This document shows, piece by piece, positions 15,752-25,031 of a stretch of DNA of 36,700 bases. The DNA lies in the NCBI GenBank assembly GCA_913048115.1, contig CAJWVI010000020.1:1-36700 (forward strand), given 5' to 3'. The stretch comes from an uncultured Flavobacteriaceae bacterium. Lineage in GTDB: Bacteria > Bacteroidota > Bacteroidia > Flavobacteriales > Flavobacteriaceae. Every line of letters begins with the position of its first letter. Position 1 is the first letter of the stretch. Both the position numbers and the translations under genes were made by a program. The notes below the pieces were generated by a model. That model searched no databases and was not told the origin of the DNA. It saw nothing but the letters and a program-made list of their open reading frames with translations.

Positions 15752-17338
15752 TTACGTTATTAAGTGTAAGTTAAATATAAATGTGCTTCCTTTTGCTTGT
15801 TCGCTTTCTATTATAATTTCTGCTTGGTGATCGTCGAGAATCTTTTTTACGTATGATAATCCTAAACCATGTCCTTTCACATTATGAATATCACCAGTGG
15901 GAACACGGTAAAACTTTTCAAATATTTTATTTTGAACAGATTTACTCATCCCTATTCCTTGGTCTTGTATTTTTAAAACAACTTTATCTTTTAAATTTTC
16001 AGTATACACATCAATTTTAGGTGGCCCCTCAGAGTACTTTACGGCATTATCTAAAATGTTTACTATTACATTTGTAAGGTGTGTTTCATTTACAAATACA
16101 TTTGTTTTTAAGGCTCCAAAATGAGTGTGAACATAACCACCATTATCCTCTACTATTAAACTAATACGGGACACAGCATCTTCTAGAACATGGTGTATAT
16201 CATAGCGCTCTTTAGGTAAATTAAGTTCGTTTTTTTCTAGACCAGAAATGCGTAATACATCTTCAACTTGCCCCAACATTCTGGCATTTTCATCGCGTAT
16301 CATCTTAACATACTTGGCAAAAAAAACTTCATCTCCTTTGACCTTAGGGTTTATAAGCGCATCAAGCGCAAGACCAATAGTAGCAATGGGTGTTTTAAAC
16401 TCATGGGTCATATTATTAATAAAATCATTTTTAATTTGAGCGAGTTGCCGCTGTTTTACCAACTGGCTTAAAGCACTATAGAAAGCTATAAAAATAACGC
16501 TGGTAAAGGATAAAGACAAGATAGACATGCCTAGAATAGTAGACCAAACATCACGATCTTGTTCATAAAAATTTACATATAGTTGATATCCCTCATTTAT
16601 ATCGTTATTATCAAAGAGCGCTACTCTAAAAGTAGTCTGTGGAGATATATCAAATTTTTTGGAGCGTACTTTGGTTGCTAAACTGTTACTATACACTGCA
16701 AACTGGAATCTAGAGATAACACCTCTATCTTTTAATTGTCTTGATATACTTTCTTCTATTTCTTTTGCATTTACCCTTCTATGTAAAGGGGTATTTGCGG
16801 ATATATTTGCAAATGCATTCTCAAATTGTTTACGCTCGTAATCTTTTAATCTATAAAAAGTCTCTGTATTGACAATGTGATTTTTAGACCCATCGACATG
16901 TTTCAAAACTTTTTGTGTTTTTGATTTGCTAGTTATCTTTTTAAAAACGATGCTATCAATATCTGTATCTAAAAAACTAGTTGACAATTTATAATCCTCT
17001 TCTAGAATTCCATCAGAAAATATAAAAGAATCATTAGACTTATCACTGTTAATCTTGTAGATTAATTCACTAATACTAATGCTTTCTGGGGTGCCAGCTT
17101 CAGATAAAAAATCACTGTAAATACCGTAATATTTTTCTGTTTCTTGTAATTCTATCTCCTCAGAGGTATTTACTAAAACTTGCCTTACGTTAGAAATAAA
17201 CTGAGTTTCTTTATTATCATAAGAGTTAGAAATCCAATACCATTGAACAAAAATAATTCCAAGGAGTGAGAGCGCCATTAGCGCAACCAATAAACCAAAG
17301 ACCTTTTTATCCATGTCCCAAAAATAAGATTTTAACAT
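15752..17338 (-). CDS. Membrane sensor histidine kinase
   Basis: 528 residues. Two membrane segments (about 13-35 and 267-290) enclose a periplasmic sensor domain of roughly 230 residues with no recognised fold. The cytoplasmic part has HisKA with phospho-acceptor His312 in THEFKTPIATIG, then the ATPase domain: N-box NVIVNILDNAVKYSE (Asn427/Asn431), DQGIGM (459-464) and GHGLGLSYVKKI (489-500). It has no HAMP domain that I can see between TM2 and HisKA. It is paired with the response regulator three bases downstream. Met9 is an alternative start (MDKKVFGLL), which would better fit a short N-terminus before TM1. The signal sensed is unknown; resemblance to RprX-type kinases is by architecture. 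Confidence 0.93.
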   Translation of the reverse strand: MLKSYFWDMDKKVFGLLVALMALSLLGIIFVQWYWISNSYDNKETQFISNVRQVLVNTSEEIELQETEKYYGIYSDFLSEAGTPESISISELIYKINSDKSNDSFIFSDGILEEDYKLSTSFLDTDIDSIVFKKITSKSKTQKVLKHVDGSKNHIVNTETFYRLKDYERKQFENAFANISANTPLHRRVNAKEIEESISRQLKDRGVISRFQFAVYSNSLATKVRSKKFDISPQTTFRVALFDNNDINEGYQLYVNFYEQDRDVWSTILGMSILSLSFTSVIFIAFYSALSQLVKQRQLAQIKNDFINNMTHEFKTPIATIGLALDALINPKVKGDEVFFAKYVKMIRDENARMLGQVEDVLRISGLEKNELNLPKERYDIHHVLEDAVSRISLIVEDNGGYVHTHFGALKTNVFVNETHLTNVIVNILDNAVKYSEGPPKIDVYTENLKDKVVLKIQDQGIGMSKSVQNKIFEKFYRVPTGDIHNVKGHGLGLSYVKKILDDHQAEIIIESEQAKGSTFIFNLHLIT

Positions 17339-17394
17339 TTAGCCGTTCTTGTGTTTAACCAAATGTTAACAAAATTAGATTATGAATATGAAAA

Positions 17395-17976
17395 TCAAGT
17401 ATTTAGCAGCAAATTATGTATTTCTTCTACCTGTATTGTTGTTGTTTCAAGAGCTATGTTTTCTATAACATAGCTTGCCATAGGGATTTTCTTTTTGTCA
17501 TCCCACTGATGTTGCATGCGAGCCTTTATAGTAGCTATCGAAGTTGTATCTCTTGCTAATACCCTATCAATTCTGACCTGTTTTGGAGCGGTCACTAAAA
17601 TGGTGGCATCACATTGTTTAAAACCTCCATTTTCAAATAAAATAGCAGCCTCTTTAATACAATAAAAGGCAGTTTGTTTTTGCACCCATTTTTTAAAATG
17701 AGATGCTACTTTGGGATGTATAATAGCATTCATTTGGGCTAACAATGTAGTATCATTAAAAATCTTTTGGGCTATAAAGTCGCGGTTGGGTTTTGCATTA
17801 TTATAAGCCTGTTCTCCCAGTAATGCAATTACTTTACTCTTTACTTGCGCAGAGGTAGACAAAATATTTTTTGCCTCGACATCAGCAATGTATACAGGAA
17901 TTCCTTTAGCATAAAAAAGTTTTGCTATGGTAGATTTTCCGCTACCTATACCGCCTGTAAGTCCTACTATTTTCAT
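17395..17976 (-). CDS. coaE: Dephospho-CoA kinase
   Basis: 193 residues, a normal length. It phosphorylates the ribose 3'-OH of dephospho-CoA, the last step of CoA synthesis. P-loop GGIGSGKST (8-16) at the N-terminus, followed by the CoaE pattern VYIADVEAK, IHPKV, the KEAAILFENG lid region and RVLARD. The ATG overlaps the stop of the YbbR gene by four bases (ATGA), so they are coupled. CoaBC, catalysing earlier CoA steps, is encoded about 6 kb away at 23470-24684. Confidence 0.95.
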   Translation of the reverse strand: MKIVGLTGGIGSGKSTIAKLFYAKGIPVYIADVEAKNILSTSAQVKSKVIALLGEQAYNNAKPNRDFIAQKIFNDTTLLAQMNAIIHPKVASHFKKWVQKQTAFYCIKEAAILFENGGFKQCDATILVTAPKQVRIDRVLARDTTSIATIKARMQHQWDDKKKIPMASYVIENIALETTTIQVEEIHNLLLNT

Positions 17977-18923
17977 TTAAAAATTAATAAGTCGATTTTT
18001 TTTGTTTCCATTTCTACTGCTGTAACATCGGCAGGACTCTCTTTTATGATAGGAATCATAAAGTTTTCTTCTATATCTCGAGATCTGTAATCACAAACAA
18101 TTTTAAAGTCCTTTACTGTAACATCATTAAACCGATTTACTGGCACATTAAAGGCTACTTTTATGGTTGCTGGAAGCAGTTTAAAACTGCCTTGTAAAGG
18201 TTGATTAATAATCGATACGGGGACCATAATAATTTTTTGAGAATATTCTGAAACATCCTGGAATATAGAAACTATCTTTGGAGTAATTGTTATTGCTGTA
18301 TCTCTCCAGGGTTGTAATAGAAGATTTTCTTTAATAGGTTCTGAAATATCTTTTAGTGATACCCATCTTGTTTTAACAACCTTTATGGTATCTAACACTT
18401 TTTTTGACCCTCTAATAACAACCGAGTCTGGTTGTACTTTTAAAGTTCCTAGGGCGTCAAACCCTATTTTATAGTCAATAGATAGGTCTACTTTTACTGG
18501 TAGCTTTTTAAAATTAAGTTGCTCTAATTCAATAATAAGCTCTGGCAATGACAATTGAGTAATACGACCGTCATCAACAACTTGATTAAGTATTAGTTTT
18601 TCTAATGCTGCACCATCAACTCTAGCTTGGTTTTTATTGTCTTTAAAAAATGAGTTTACATCAATAGTAATGTTTGGTTTATTAAAAACATAGCCTAAAA
18701 ACTCAAAACGTGTCGCTGCTAAATTAAAAGAAAACTCTTGTGGATTATTTTTGGTAAGCATAGTTCCTTCTGGAACACCAACATAGGTAATTGTTGCAAC
18801 TACAGAGGCAACATCTTGCTTAGAAAACTTAGTCAACATCCAAAAAACAGATGCTAAAACCAAAAAGACGACAAAGGCCTTAAGCTTAGAGTTTTTAAAG
18901 GGGTTTTTAAAGAGTGTTGCCAT
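17973..18923 (-). CDS. YbbR-domain membrane-anchored protein
   Basis: 316 residues. A single N-terminal membrane segment (about 14-31, AFVVFLVLASVFWML) is followed by a beta-rich extracytoplasmic region with YbbR-like repeats (VPEGTML near 49-55, QPDSVVIRGSKKVLDTI, PATIKVAFNVPV). In Firmicutes YbbR/CdaR regulates the diadenylate cyclase CdaA; whether that holds here is unknown, and no cyclase gene is nearby. The ATGA overlap with coaE downstream and the 21-base gap to the glycosyltransferase upstream suggest one transcript. ATG start. The family call is fairly firm, the role is not. Confidence 0.82.
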   Translation of the reverse strand: MATLFKNPFKNSKLKAFVVFLVLASVFWMLTKFSKQDVASVVATITYVGVPEGTMLTKNNPQEFSFNLAATRFEFLGYVFNKPNITIDVNSFFKDNKNQARVDGAALEKLILNQVVDDGRITQLSLPELIIELEQLNFKKLPVKVDLSIDYKIGFDALGTLKVQPDSVVIRGSKKVLDTIKVVKTRWVSLKDISEPIKENLLLQPWRDTAITITPKIVSIFQDVSEYSQKIIMVPVSIINQPLQGSFKLLPATIKVAFNVPVNRFNDVTVKDFKIVCDYRSRDIEENFMIPIIKESPADVTAVEMETKKIDLLIFK

Positions 18924-18944
18924 AATGTATACGCTTGTGGTAAA

Positions 18945-19946
18945 TTACTTAAAAAATAATCTTGGAAACTGCTTTTGGGGATCTTTTTCAAGCCAGTGTA
19001 CAAAAATAGTTGCTTTTAAAAACCCATAACCATATCCAAAAAACTGAATGAACATTGCACCAATAGACATAAAACCTATAAATAGGCTCCTTGTCTTATA
19101 GATTGCATCAATTAGTACAACCACTAAATAGGTAGCTAATGGACATAGAAACAGCCAAGTATAAAAAATTCCAAGAAGCAAAGACCCTAGCGCAAAAAAG
19201 ATATACAATGTTGGAAACCAAAATGTTATTTTGGATGCATCTGGATGCCATTTATTTAATATTGGACGTACCATACCAAATTTATAAACCTGTACAGCAA
19301 AACTCCTCCAAGATACTCTACGTTTATGAAATACCGCTGCACCAGGTATAAAGGCAGTTTCAAACCCTGCTTTTATAATACGTTGTGAAATATCTGGATC
19401 TTCTCCTGGATGAATCTTTGCAAATCCCTGAGTAGCTTCAAAGGCTTTTCTAGAGATGCCCATATTAAAACTTCTAGGTTCAAACTCTTGCACCCCTTTT
19501 GTGTTACCGCGTATACCTCCTGTTGTTAAAAAAGAAGTCATGCTATAATTAATTGCTTTTTGCAGGGGCGTAAAACTATCATGAGCCGTATCTGCTCCAC
19601 CAAAACAATCTACATAGCGGTTTTCTAAAAATTTAGTTACGGTTTCAAGATAATGAGTTGGCAGTAGCACATCACTGTCAAGGATTATAAAGTAATCTCC
19701 CTTGGCTAGGCGCATCCCGAAGTTTCTTGAATCTCCAGGACCCGTATTGGGTTTTTGATAATAAGAAATAGTTAAGTCATCCTTAAAGCTTGTTACTATT
19801 TCTGAGCAACAAAGGGTTGACCCATCTTCAACTATAACAATTTCAAAGCTTTTGGAAGTACGTACCTGCTTAAAACTCTCTAGCAGTTCTTTAATCTCCT
19901 GAGGTCTATTATAAACTGGAATGATAAACGAAAACTGAACCATCAT
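18945..19946 (-). CDS. Family 2 glycosyltransferase with C-terminal membrane segments
   Basis: 333 residues. A GT-A fold catalytic domain (about 1-230) starts FSFIIPVYNRPQEIKELL, has VEDGS at 39-43 and the metal/nucleotide-sugar motif DSD (90-92) in FIILDSDVLLP, plus EDPDISQRI near the acceptor site. Two or three hydrophobic helices (about 245-310) place it on the inner membrane. It should transfer a sugar from a nucleotide sugar to an envelope polysaccharide or lipid; donor and acceptor are not readable. It is cut off from fabI by a terminator at 19962-19996 and lies 21 bases before the YbbR gene. The protein starts MMVQF; either Met could be used. Confidence 0.9.
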   Translation of the reverse strand: MMVQFSFIIPVYNRPQEIKELLESFKQVRTSKSFEIVIVEDGSTLCCSEIVTSFKDDLTISYYQKPNTGPGDSRNFGMRLAKGDYFIILDSDVLLPTHYLETVTKFLENRYVDCFGGADTAHDSFTPLQKAINYSMTSFLTTGGIRGNTKGVQEFEPRSFNMGISRKAFEATQGFAKIHPGEDPDISQRIIKAGFETAFIPGAAVFHKRRVSWRSFAVQVYKFGMVRPILNKWHPDASKITFWFPTLYIFFALGSLLLGIFYTWLFLCPLATYLVVVLIDAIYKTRSLFIGFMSIGAMFIQFFGYGYGFLKATIFVHWLEKDPQKQFPRLFFK

Positions 19947-19961
19947 TTTGTAAAGTTAATC

Positions 19962-19996
19962 AAAAAAACCACCTCAACTTTCGTCAAGGTGGTTTT
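19962..19996 (-). terminator. Intrinsic terminator downstream of fabI
   Basis: A perfect 10-bp stem, AAAACCACCT against AGGTGGTTTT, with a 12-base loop. On the minus strand it is followed by a run of seven Ts. It lies 20 bases past the fabI stop and 16 bases before the glycosyltransferase start, separating the two transcripts. Confidence 0.87.
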
Positions 19997-20015
19997 AGAA
20001 ATAGTATAGAATGAA

Positions 20016-20831
20016 TTACTCTTTAGTAAAAGTGTCCATCACTTGGTCACTAACTCCCATATTAGAGAATCCACCATCATTAAATAAGTTTTGCAACGTA
20101 ACCCGTTTGGTTAAATCACTAAACATAGCTATGGTATAATTTGCGCAATCTTCTGCCGTAGCGTTTCCTAGAGGGCTCATTTTTTCTGCGTAAGCAATAA
20201 ATCCATCAAACCCTTTCACTCCTTGTCCAGCCGTGGTTGGTGTTGGTGATTGAGAAATTGTATTAACACGTACATTTTGATCTCTTCCGAAGAAATAACC
20301 AAAACTACGCGCAATAGACTCTAAGTAAGCTTTATTATCTGCCATATCATTATAGTCTGGAAATACACGTTGGGCAGCCATATAGGTAAGTGCTACAATA
20401 CTACCCCATTCATTCATAGCATTGTGGTTGTAGAGTACACTCATGGTTTTGTGAAAAGAAACTGCAGATACATCCCACCCTTTATGTGTCCAGTCATAGT
20501 TTTGACTTGTGTATGGCTTTCCTTTACGAACATTTACAGACATTCCTATCGAGTGAAGTACAAAATCTATTTTACCTCCTAAGATTTCCATAGACTTAAT
20601 AACCAAATTTTCAAGGTCTTCCATAGATGTTGCATCTGCTGGAATTATTTCAGAACCTGTTTTTTCTGCCAGTGTCTTAATTTGCCCCATACGCATTGCT
20701 ATAGGTGCATTTGTTAAAACAAAAGTTCCACCCTCTTGATGAACTCTTTCTGCTGTTTTCCAAGCAATTGAATTTTCATCAAGAGCTCCAAAAATAATTC
20801 CTCGTTTTCCTTTTAATAAATTATAAGACAT
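20016..20831 (-). CDS. fabI: Enoyl-ACP reductase (NADH) FabI
   Basis: 271 residues. FabI reduces enoyl-ACP in the last step of each fatty-acid elongation cycle. It has the divergent SDR pattern of FabI: nucleotide loop GALDENSIAW (15-24), HSIGMS (93-98), and the catalytic triad Tyr150, Tyr160, Lys167 in TYMAAQRVFPDYNDMADNK (Y-x6-K). The order and spacing equal those of E. coli FabI (146/156/163). ISQSPTPTTAG near 192-202 is the substrate-loop region. Its start is 65 bases after recN on the same strand; own promoter or read-through cannot be told. The transcript ends at the terminator at 19962-19996. Confidence 0.96.
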   Translation of the reverse strand: MSYNLLKGKRGIIFGALDENSIAWKTAERVHQEGGTFVLTNAPIAMRMGQIKTLAEKTGSEIIPADATSMEDLENLVIKSMEILGGKIDFVLHSIGMSVNVRKGKPYTSQNYDWTHKGWDVSAVSFHKTMSVLYNHNAMNEWGSIVALTYMAAQRVFPDYNDMADNKAYLESIARSFGYFFGRDQNVRVNTISQSPTPTTAGQGVKGFDGFIAYAEKMSPLGNATAEDCANYTIAMFSDLTKRVTLQNLFNDGGFSNMGVSDQVMDTFTKE

Positions 20832-20896
20832 CTTTAATACTTTTAATGGTTGTTTTATTTGCTTTTTTCTGTGCTGTAAATATACAGTATCCTTTT

Positions 20897-22549
20897 TTAA
20901 TTAAGTAATTCTTTTGCGTTTGCTAGGGTGGTATCGGTAATGCTATTACCGCCAATCATCTGTGCTATTTCCACAATACGCTCTTCTTCTGTAAGTTGCT
21001 TTAAATGTGTTACGGTACCGCTGTCACGATCCTCCTTATACACTTTAATATGTTGTTCTCCTTTGGCTGCAATTTGAGGCAGGTGTGTAATACTAAGTAT
21101 TTGCATTTGCATACTCATCTTACCCATAATATATGCCATTTTTAATGCGATCTCTCCAGAAACCCCAGTGTCAATTTCGTCAAAAACAATGGTGGGCAAC
21201 TTTTTGTATTGAGACAACAAGGCTTTTACTGATAACATAATTCTACTCATTTCACCTCCAGAGGCTACTTTTTTAAGAACCCCAAAATTACCACCTTTAT
21301 TGGCTGTAAAGTAGACAATAACCGTATCTGTCCCAGATTTCTTAAAGGTTTGAGAACTATTAAATTCAAGCTTAAATTGAGCATTTGGCAAACCAAGTAA
21401 AGATAAGTTTTCTTCTAGTTTTTGTTTTAAAATTGGCACAGCTCCTACTCTATTATCATGAAGATCTTTAGCAAACTTTAAAAGAGTGTTCGTTAGCTTT
21501 TGTTTCTCTTGTTCTAAAGTCTCAATGGTAGTATCTAGCTGGAGTGTATTAAGTATTTTAGAACTTAAACTAGATTCAAGTGCAACAAGTTCTGCAACAC
21601 TAGAGGCACTATGTTTGTGCTGTAATTTGTATACTGTTTGTAGTATTTCATTGATTCTAAAAAGCTCTGAAGGATTAGCTTCCAAGGCTTCAGAAGCACT
21701 TTCAAGACTAGATTGAATATCTTCTAGTTCTAATGTTACACTATGCAAACGCTCATAGAGTTCTTGGTAGGAAGGAGCATATTGTGAGATTGAACTCAAC
21801 ACGCTTCTAGCTTCTTTGATAGCATCCAAAGCGCCAATATTTTCTTGAGAAAATAATTGATCTATATTAGCAAAAGACGCTTGTATTTCTTCTGCATTAT
21901 TCAATGTTTCAAAAGTAGTTTCTAAGGCCTGTTGATCTACATTATCTAAGGACGCCTCTGAGAGTTCTTGTTGTAAAAAAGTATGATAATCAAGCTCTTT
22001 AATTGCAGCCTCTTTTTGTGCTAATTGTGTTTTTAATGCTATTGAAATGCTAGAGAATTGATCTAAGGCATTTTGATACCCTTGCAATATAGGAGCATTG
22101 CCGGCTAAGGCATCTAATACTTCTAGTTGAAAACTCTCTGAGGCAAAACTATTTGTTTCATGTTGACTGTGAATATCAACTAGGTATGCTCCTAAAGCTT
22201 GTAATTGAGCTAAGCCCACTGGAGAATCATTTACAAATGCTCGAGATTTCCCGTTGGGTAGAATCTCTCTTCTAATGATGGTATGCACATCATAATCTAG
22301 TTCATTTTCTTTAAAAAGAGCTTGTAATTGGTAGCCTTTTAAAGAGAAGTCTCCTTCTATAATACACTTTTTAGTAGCATCTTTAACACTGCTTAAGTCT
22401 GCTCTTTTACCAAGTAATAGTGATAAGGCTCCTAAAATAATAGATTTTCCAGCACCAGTCTCACCAGTAATTATAGTCAAGCCCTTAGTTAGTGGTACTT
22501 GGATATCCTCAATTAAAGCATAATTTTTTATGGAAAGACTTAATATCAT
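20897..22549 (-). CDS. recN: DNA repair protein RecN
   Basis: 550 residues, an SMC-like ATPase acting early in double-strand-break repair. Walker A ITGETGAGKS (27-36) at the N-terminus, a long coiled-coil with Glu/Leu/Ala-rich heptads through about 170-350, then the ABC signature region (VASGGEMSRIMLSVKALL) and Walker B TIVFDEIDTGVSGE near 460. Normal length. It lies 40 bases downstream of the DUF4835 gene and belongs to the bamD-rpoZ-coaBC-DUF4835-recN run. ATG start. Confidence 0.96.
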   Translation of the reverse strand: MILSLSIKNYALIEDIQVPLTKGLTIITGETGAGKSIILGALSLLLGKRADLSSVKDATKKCIIEGDFSLKGYQLQALFKENELDYDVHTIIRREILPNGKSRAFVNDSPVGLAQLQALGAYLVDIHSQHETNSFASESFQLEVLDALAGNAPILQGYQNALDQFSSISIALKTQLAQKEAAIKELDYHTFLQQELSEASLDNVDQQALETTFETLNNAEEIQASFANIDQLFSQENIGALDAIKEARSVLSSISQYAPSYQELYERLHSVTLELEDIQSSLESASEALEANPSELFRINEILQTVYKLQHKHSASSVAELVALESSLSSKILNTLQLDTTIETLEQEKQKLTNTLLKFAKDLHDNRVGAVPILKQKLEENLSLLGLPNAQFKLEFNSSQTFKKSGTDTVIVYFTANKGGNFGVLKKVASGGEMSRIMLSVKALLSQYKKLPTIVFDEIDTGVSGEIALKMAYIMGKMSMQMQILSITHLPQIAAKGEQHIKVYKEDRDSGTVTHLKQLTEEERIVEIAQMIGGNSITDTTLANAKELLN

Positions 22550-22589
22550 ACCTACAAATTACTAGTATTATTGAGAACTAAAAAAAAAA

Positions 22590-23477
22590 TTAGTTAATCT
22601 CTCCCCAAGCAGATCTTCGGGTAGGCGCCATTCTATTAAGCGCTTCTTTTAAAACAGTAGTATTCACTTGAGGTCCACTACTAAAAATAGATTTAATCTC
22701 ATCTACCTTAGCGTCAAAAAATGTACGCAACACAAAAGAGTTGGGTCTGCGATCATTTATACTTTTTAGGGTCTTAATAGCTTGTATTATATTTTGTTTC
22801 GCTTGTTTTGGATCGCTCTCCATAATATCTATAGCGCTACGATGATAGGTGTAGATTGCTGTTTGAAACTCTTTATATACATTAGAGACCATAGCATCAT
22901 TAAAACGATATCTAGATTGTGTGCCGTCAGTAGATTTCCAGCCAGCATAGCTTCCAGATGATGCAGTATTTACAATTTGCTTTGCAATTTCAAAATAAGT
23001 GTCACCGCCATTTTCTTGAAAAGAAGCAGCATCTAAACCAATAACAGTGTATGCATGATATGAGATGAGTGCCACAAGATTTGACTCTATTTGGTTTATA
23101 TTAAACACTAAGGGTTCAAACTCTTTATATTCAAAAGCTACTTGTTTATCGTTATAATTGTATATGGGTGAATTATAAGAGGAGTTAAATGCGGGTCTTG
23201 AAGATTGTACTTGTAGAGATCCACTAAACGAGGTCCCATCAAAGCTAGAAATGATAAGTGTAAAGTTACAATCTATTCTTTCTTGGTTAAGATAAGTTTC
23301 ATCGGTCCAACTACGAGTGTTCAAAAATTCTGTGAGTTGTTGTTCAAGTGTTTTAAAAATCTGGTTGTTTTGTTGCCCTGTCTGCTCTGCATCAACATAT
23401 ACATTTGCATTGAGTTCTTGACCAAACCCAGTTGAAGCAAAAATAATCAAGCCTATAAAAAGTAAAAAATTACGCAT
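22590..23477 (-). CDS. DUF4835 family secreted protein
   Basis: 295 residues. An N-terminal signal peptide (1-19, cut near GFGQE) sends it to the periplasm or outer membrane. The mature part begins LNANVYVDAEQTG and has an aromatic, beta-rich pattern (YNDKQVAFEYKEFEPLVFN, HAYTVIGLDAASF, GGDTYFEIAKQIVN, GWKSTDGTQSRYRFNDAM) characteristic of DUF4835, a Bacteroidota family. I recall the family being labelled PorD-like and linked to type IX secretion, but I am not certain. Its ATG overlaps the coaBC stop by eight bases, so the two are coupled. The context (bamD upstream in the same run) fits an outer-membrane biogenesis role. Confidence 0.85.
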   Translation of the reverse strand: MRNFLLFIGLIIFASTGFGQELNANVYVDAEQTGQQNNQIFKTLEQQLTEFLNTRSWTDETYLNQERIDCNFTLIISSFDGTSFSGSLQVQSSRPAFNSSYNSPIYNYNDKQVAFEYKEFEPLVFNINQIESNLVALISYHAYTVIGLDAASFQENGGDTYFEIAKQIVNTASSGSYAGWKSTDGTQSRYRFNDAMVSNVYKEFQTAIYTYHRSAIDIMESDPKQAKQNIIQAIKTLKSINDRRPNSFVLRTFFDAKVDEIKSIFSSGPQVNTTVLKEALNRMAPTRRSAWGEIN

Positions 23478-24684
23478 CTATTTTTGTAATAATGTGTTTT
23501 AAAATATCTCTTGCAACTTCGTGCTTAGATTTAACATCAAAAGGAGTTACTTTATTGTCTTTGTCTATAAAGGTAACTTTATTTGTATCTCCTTTAAAAC
23601 CCGCTCCTTTATCTCTTAGCGAATTTAACACAATTAAATCTAAATTCTTTTTATCAAGTTTCTTTTTTGAATTCTCTAATTCATTTTGGGTTTCTAATGC
23701 AAAGCCAACTAAAAATTGATCTTTCTTTAAAAGCCCCAAACTAGCTAGTATATCTTTTGTTGGCTCAAGCTCCATAGAAATACCTTGACCTGGCCTTTTT
23801 TTAATTTTCTCATTAGAGACCCTCGCGGGTTTAAAATCTGCTACTGCCGCGCTGCATATTGCTATATCAGTAGCATCGTAGTGTTGGTGTACCGCGTCAT
23901 ACATCTGTTGCGCAGTGGTAACACGAATAACAGCTATGTTTTTTTCTGAAACAGGAATACTAGAAGGCCCAAGAACAAGTATAACTGAAGCTCCTAATTG
24001 ACTTGCGGCTTCTGCTAGGGCGATACCCATTTTACCAGAAGAATGATTTCCTATAAATCTAACAGGATCAATTACCTCATGAGTAGGTCCTGCAGTAATT
24101 AGCACTTTTTTATCTCGTAAAGGGAGTTTTTTTAGAATCTCAGAAGAGACAAACTCTATAATTGTTTCTGGCTCTGCCATTCTACCTTGCCCTATTAAAC
24201 CACTAGCAAGCTCTCCTGTTTGTGCAGCAATAATGACATTTCCAAAACGTTCTAGAGCTTCAAAAGTTTCTTGAGTACTTGGATGCTTGTACATGTCCAA
24301 ATCCATTGCTGGAGCTACATATACAGGACACTTTGCAGAAAGATATGTTGCTAATAATAAGTTATCGCTAGTGCCATGCGCCATTTTCGAAAGTGTATTG
24401 GCAGTAGCTGGAGCGATTATAAATAAATCTGCCCAAAGGGCTAACTCTACATGGTTATTCCATTGGGCATTATCATTATCTTGATGAGTGAATGAAGAAT
24501 ACACTTCATTTTTGGATAGCGTAGAGAGTGTTAAAGGGGTTACAAATTCTTTTGCCTTTGGAGTCATTACAACTTTAACATCAGCCCCTTGTTTTACTAA
24601 TAAACGCACCAAAAAAGCAGCCTTATAAGCAGCAATACCCGCGGTAACGCCGAGTAAAATCTTTTTTCCGCTTAGTACTGTCAT
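23470..24684 (-). CDS. coaBC: Bifunctional phosphopantothenoylcysteine decarboxylase / phosphopantothenate-cysteine ligase
   Basis: 404 residues. The N-terminal CoaC half (about 1-185) binds FMN and decarboxylates phosphopantothenoylcysteine; the C-terminal CoaB half (from about 190) makes that substrate using CTP. Seen: GVTAGIAAYKA (12-22), catalytic His78 in NNHVELALWADL, then ITAGPTHEVIDPVRFI and NHSSGKMG of CoaB and the KIKKR loop. Two positions differ from E. coli Dfp: PAMNxxMY is PAMDLDMY (Asp128 for Asn125), and the flap Cys158 in ACGDIG is Ser161 in ASGLIG. Both are known to matter for decarboxylation in E. coli. The differences may be a Bacteroidota feature. It lies 7 bases after rpoZ. 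Confidence 0.94.
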   Translation of the reverse strand: MTVLSGKKILLGVTAGIAAYKAAFLVRLLVKQGADVKVVMTPKAKEFVTPLTLSTLSKNEVYSSFTHQDNDNAQWNNHVELALWADLFIIAPATANTLSKMAHGTSDNLLLATYLSAKCPVYVAPAMDLDMYKHPSTQETFEALERFGNVIIAAQTGELASGLIGQGRMAEPETIIEFVSSEILKKLPLRDKKVLITAGPTHEVIDPVRFIGNHSSGKMGIALAEAASQLGASVILVLGPSSIPVSEKNIAVIRVTTAQQMYDAVHQHYDATDIAICSAAVADFKPARVSNEKIKKRPGQGISMELEPTKDILASLGLLKKDQFLVGFALETQNELENSKKKLDKKNLDLIVLNSLRDKGAGFKGDTNKVTFIDKDNKVTPFDVKSKHEVARDILKHIITKIDA

Positions 24685-24691
24685 GTGTGGT

Positions 24692-25027
24692 TTACTCTTC
24701 TAATTCTTCATCTGCAGTATTGCGGTAATAGATTTTATCTTCTAACCATTCTTGTACTGCCAATGAATGTGGCTTTGGTAATTTTTCATAAAACTTTGAA
24801 ACTTCAATCTGTTCTTTGTTTTCAAAGATTTCTTCTAAGCTATCATTGTAGGTAGCAAACTCATCAAGTTTTTCTAGCAATTCTTTTTTAATGTCTCCAT
24901 TAATTTGATTTGCTCTCTTAGAAATAATAGAGATTGCTTCATAAATGTTGTTTGTTGGAGCATCTACTTTGTTTTTGTCAATAGTAGTTGTGCTTAACGG
25001 TGCTTCGCTGTTTTTAATGTCTGCCAT
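24692..25027 (-). CDS. rpoZ: RNA polymerase omega subunit (Bacteroidota type)
   Basis: 111 residues. It matches the divergent omega family of Bacteroidota, recognised by NIYEAISIISKRANQIN (about 28-44), equivalent to the conserved omega core helix, followed by an acidic region and LPKPHSLAVQEWLEDKIYYR near the end. Omega helps assembly and stability of RNA polymerase. The classic proteobacterial N-terminus MARVT is absent, so the assignment rests on the core helix and on position between bamD and coaBC, where the gene is conserved in this phylum. It is 4 bases after bamD and 7 before coaBC, clearly one transcript. Confidence 0.87.
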   Translation of the reverse strand: MADIKNSEAPLSTTTIDKNKVDAPTNNIYEAISIISKRANQINGDIKKELLEKLDEFATYNDSLEEIFENKEQIEVSKFYEKLPKPHSLAVQEWLEDKIYYRNTADEELEE

Positions 25028-25031
25028 AATC

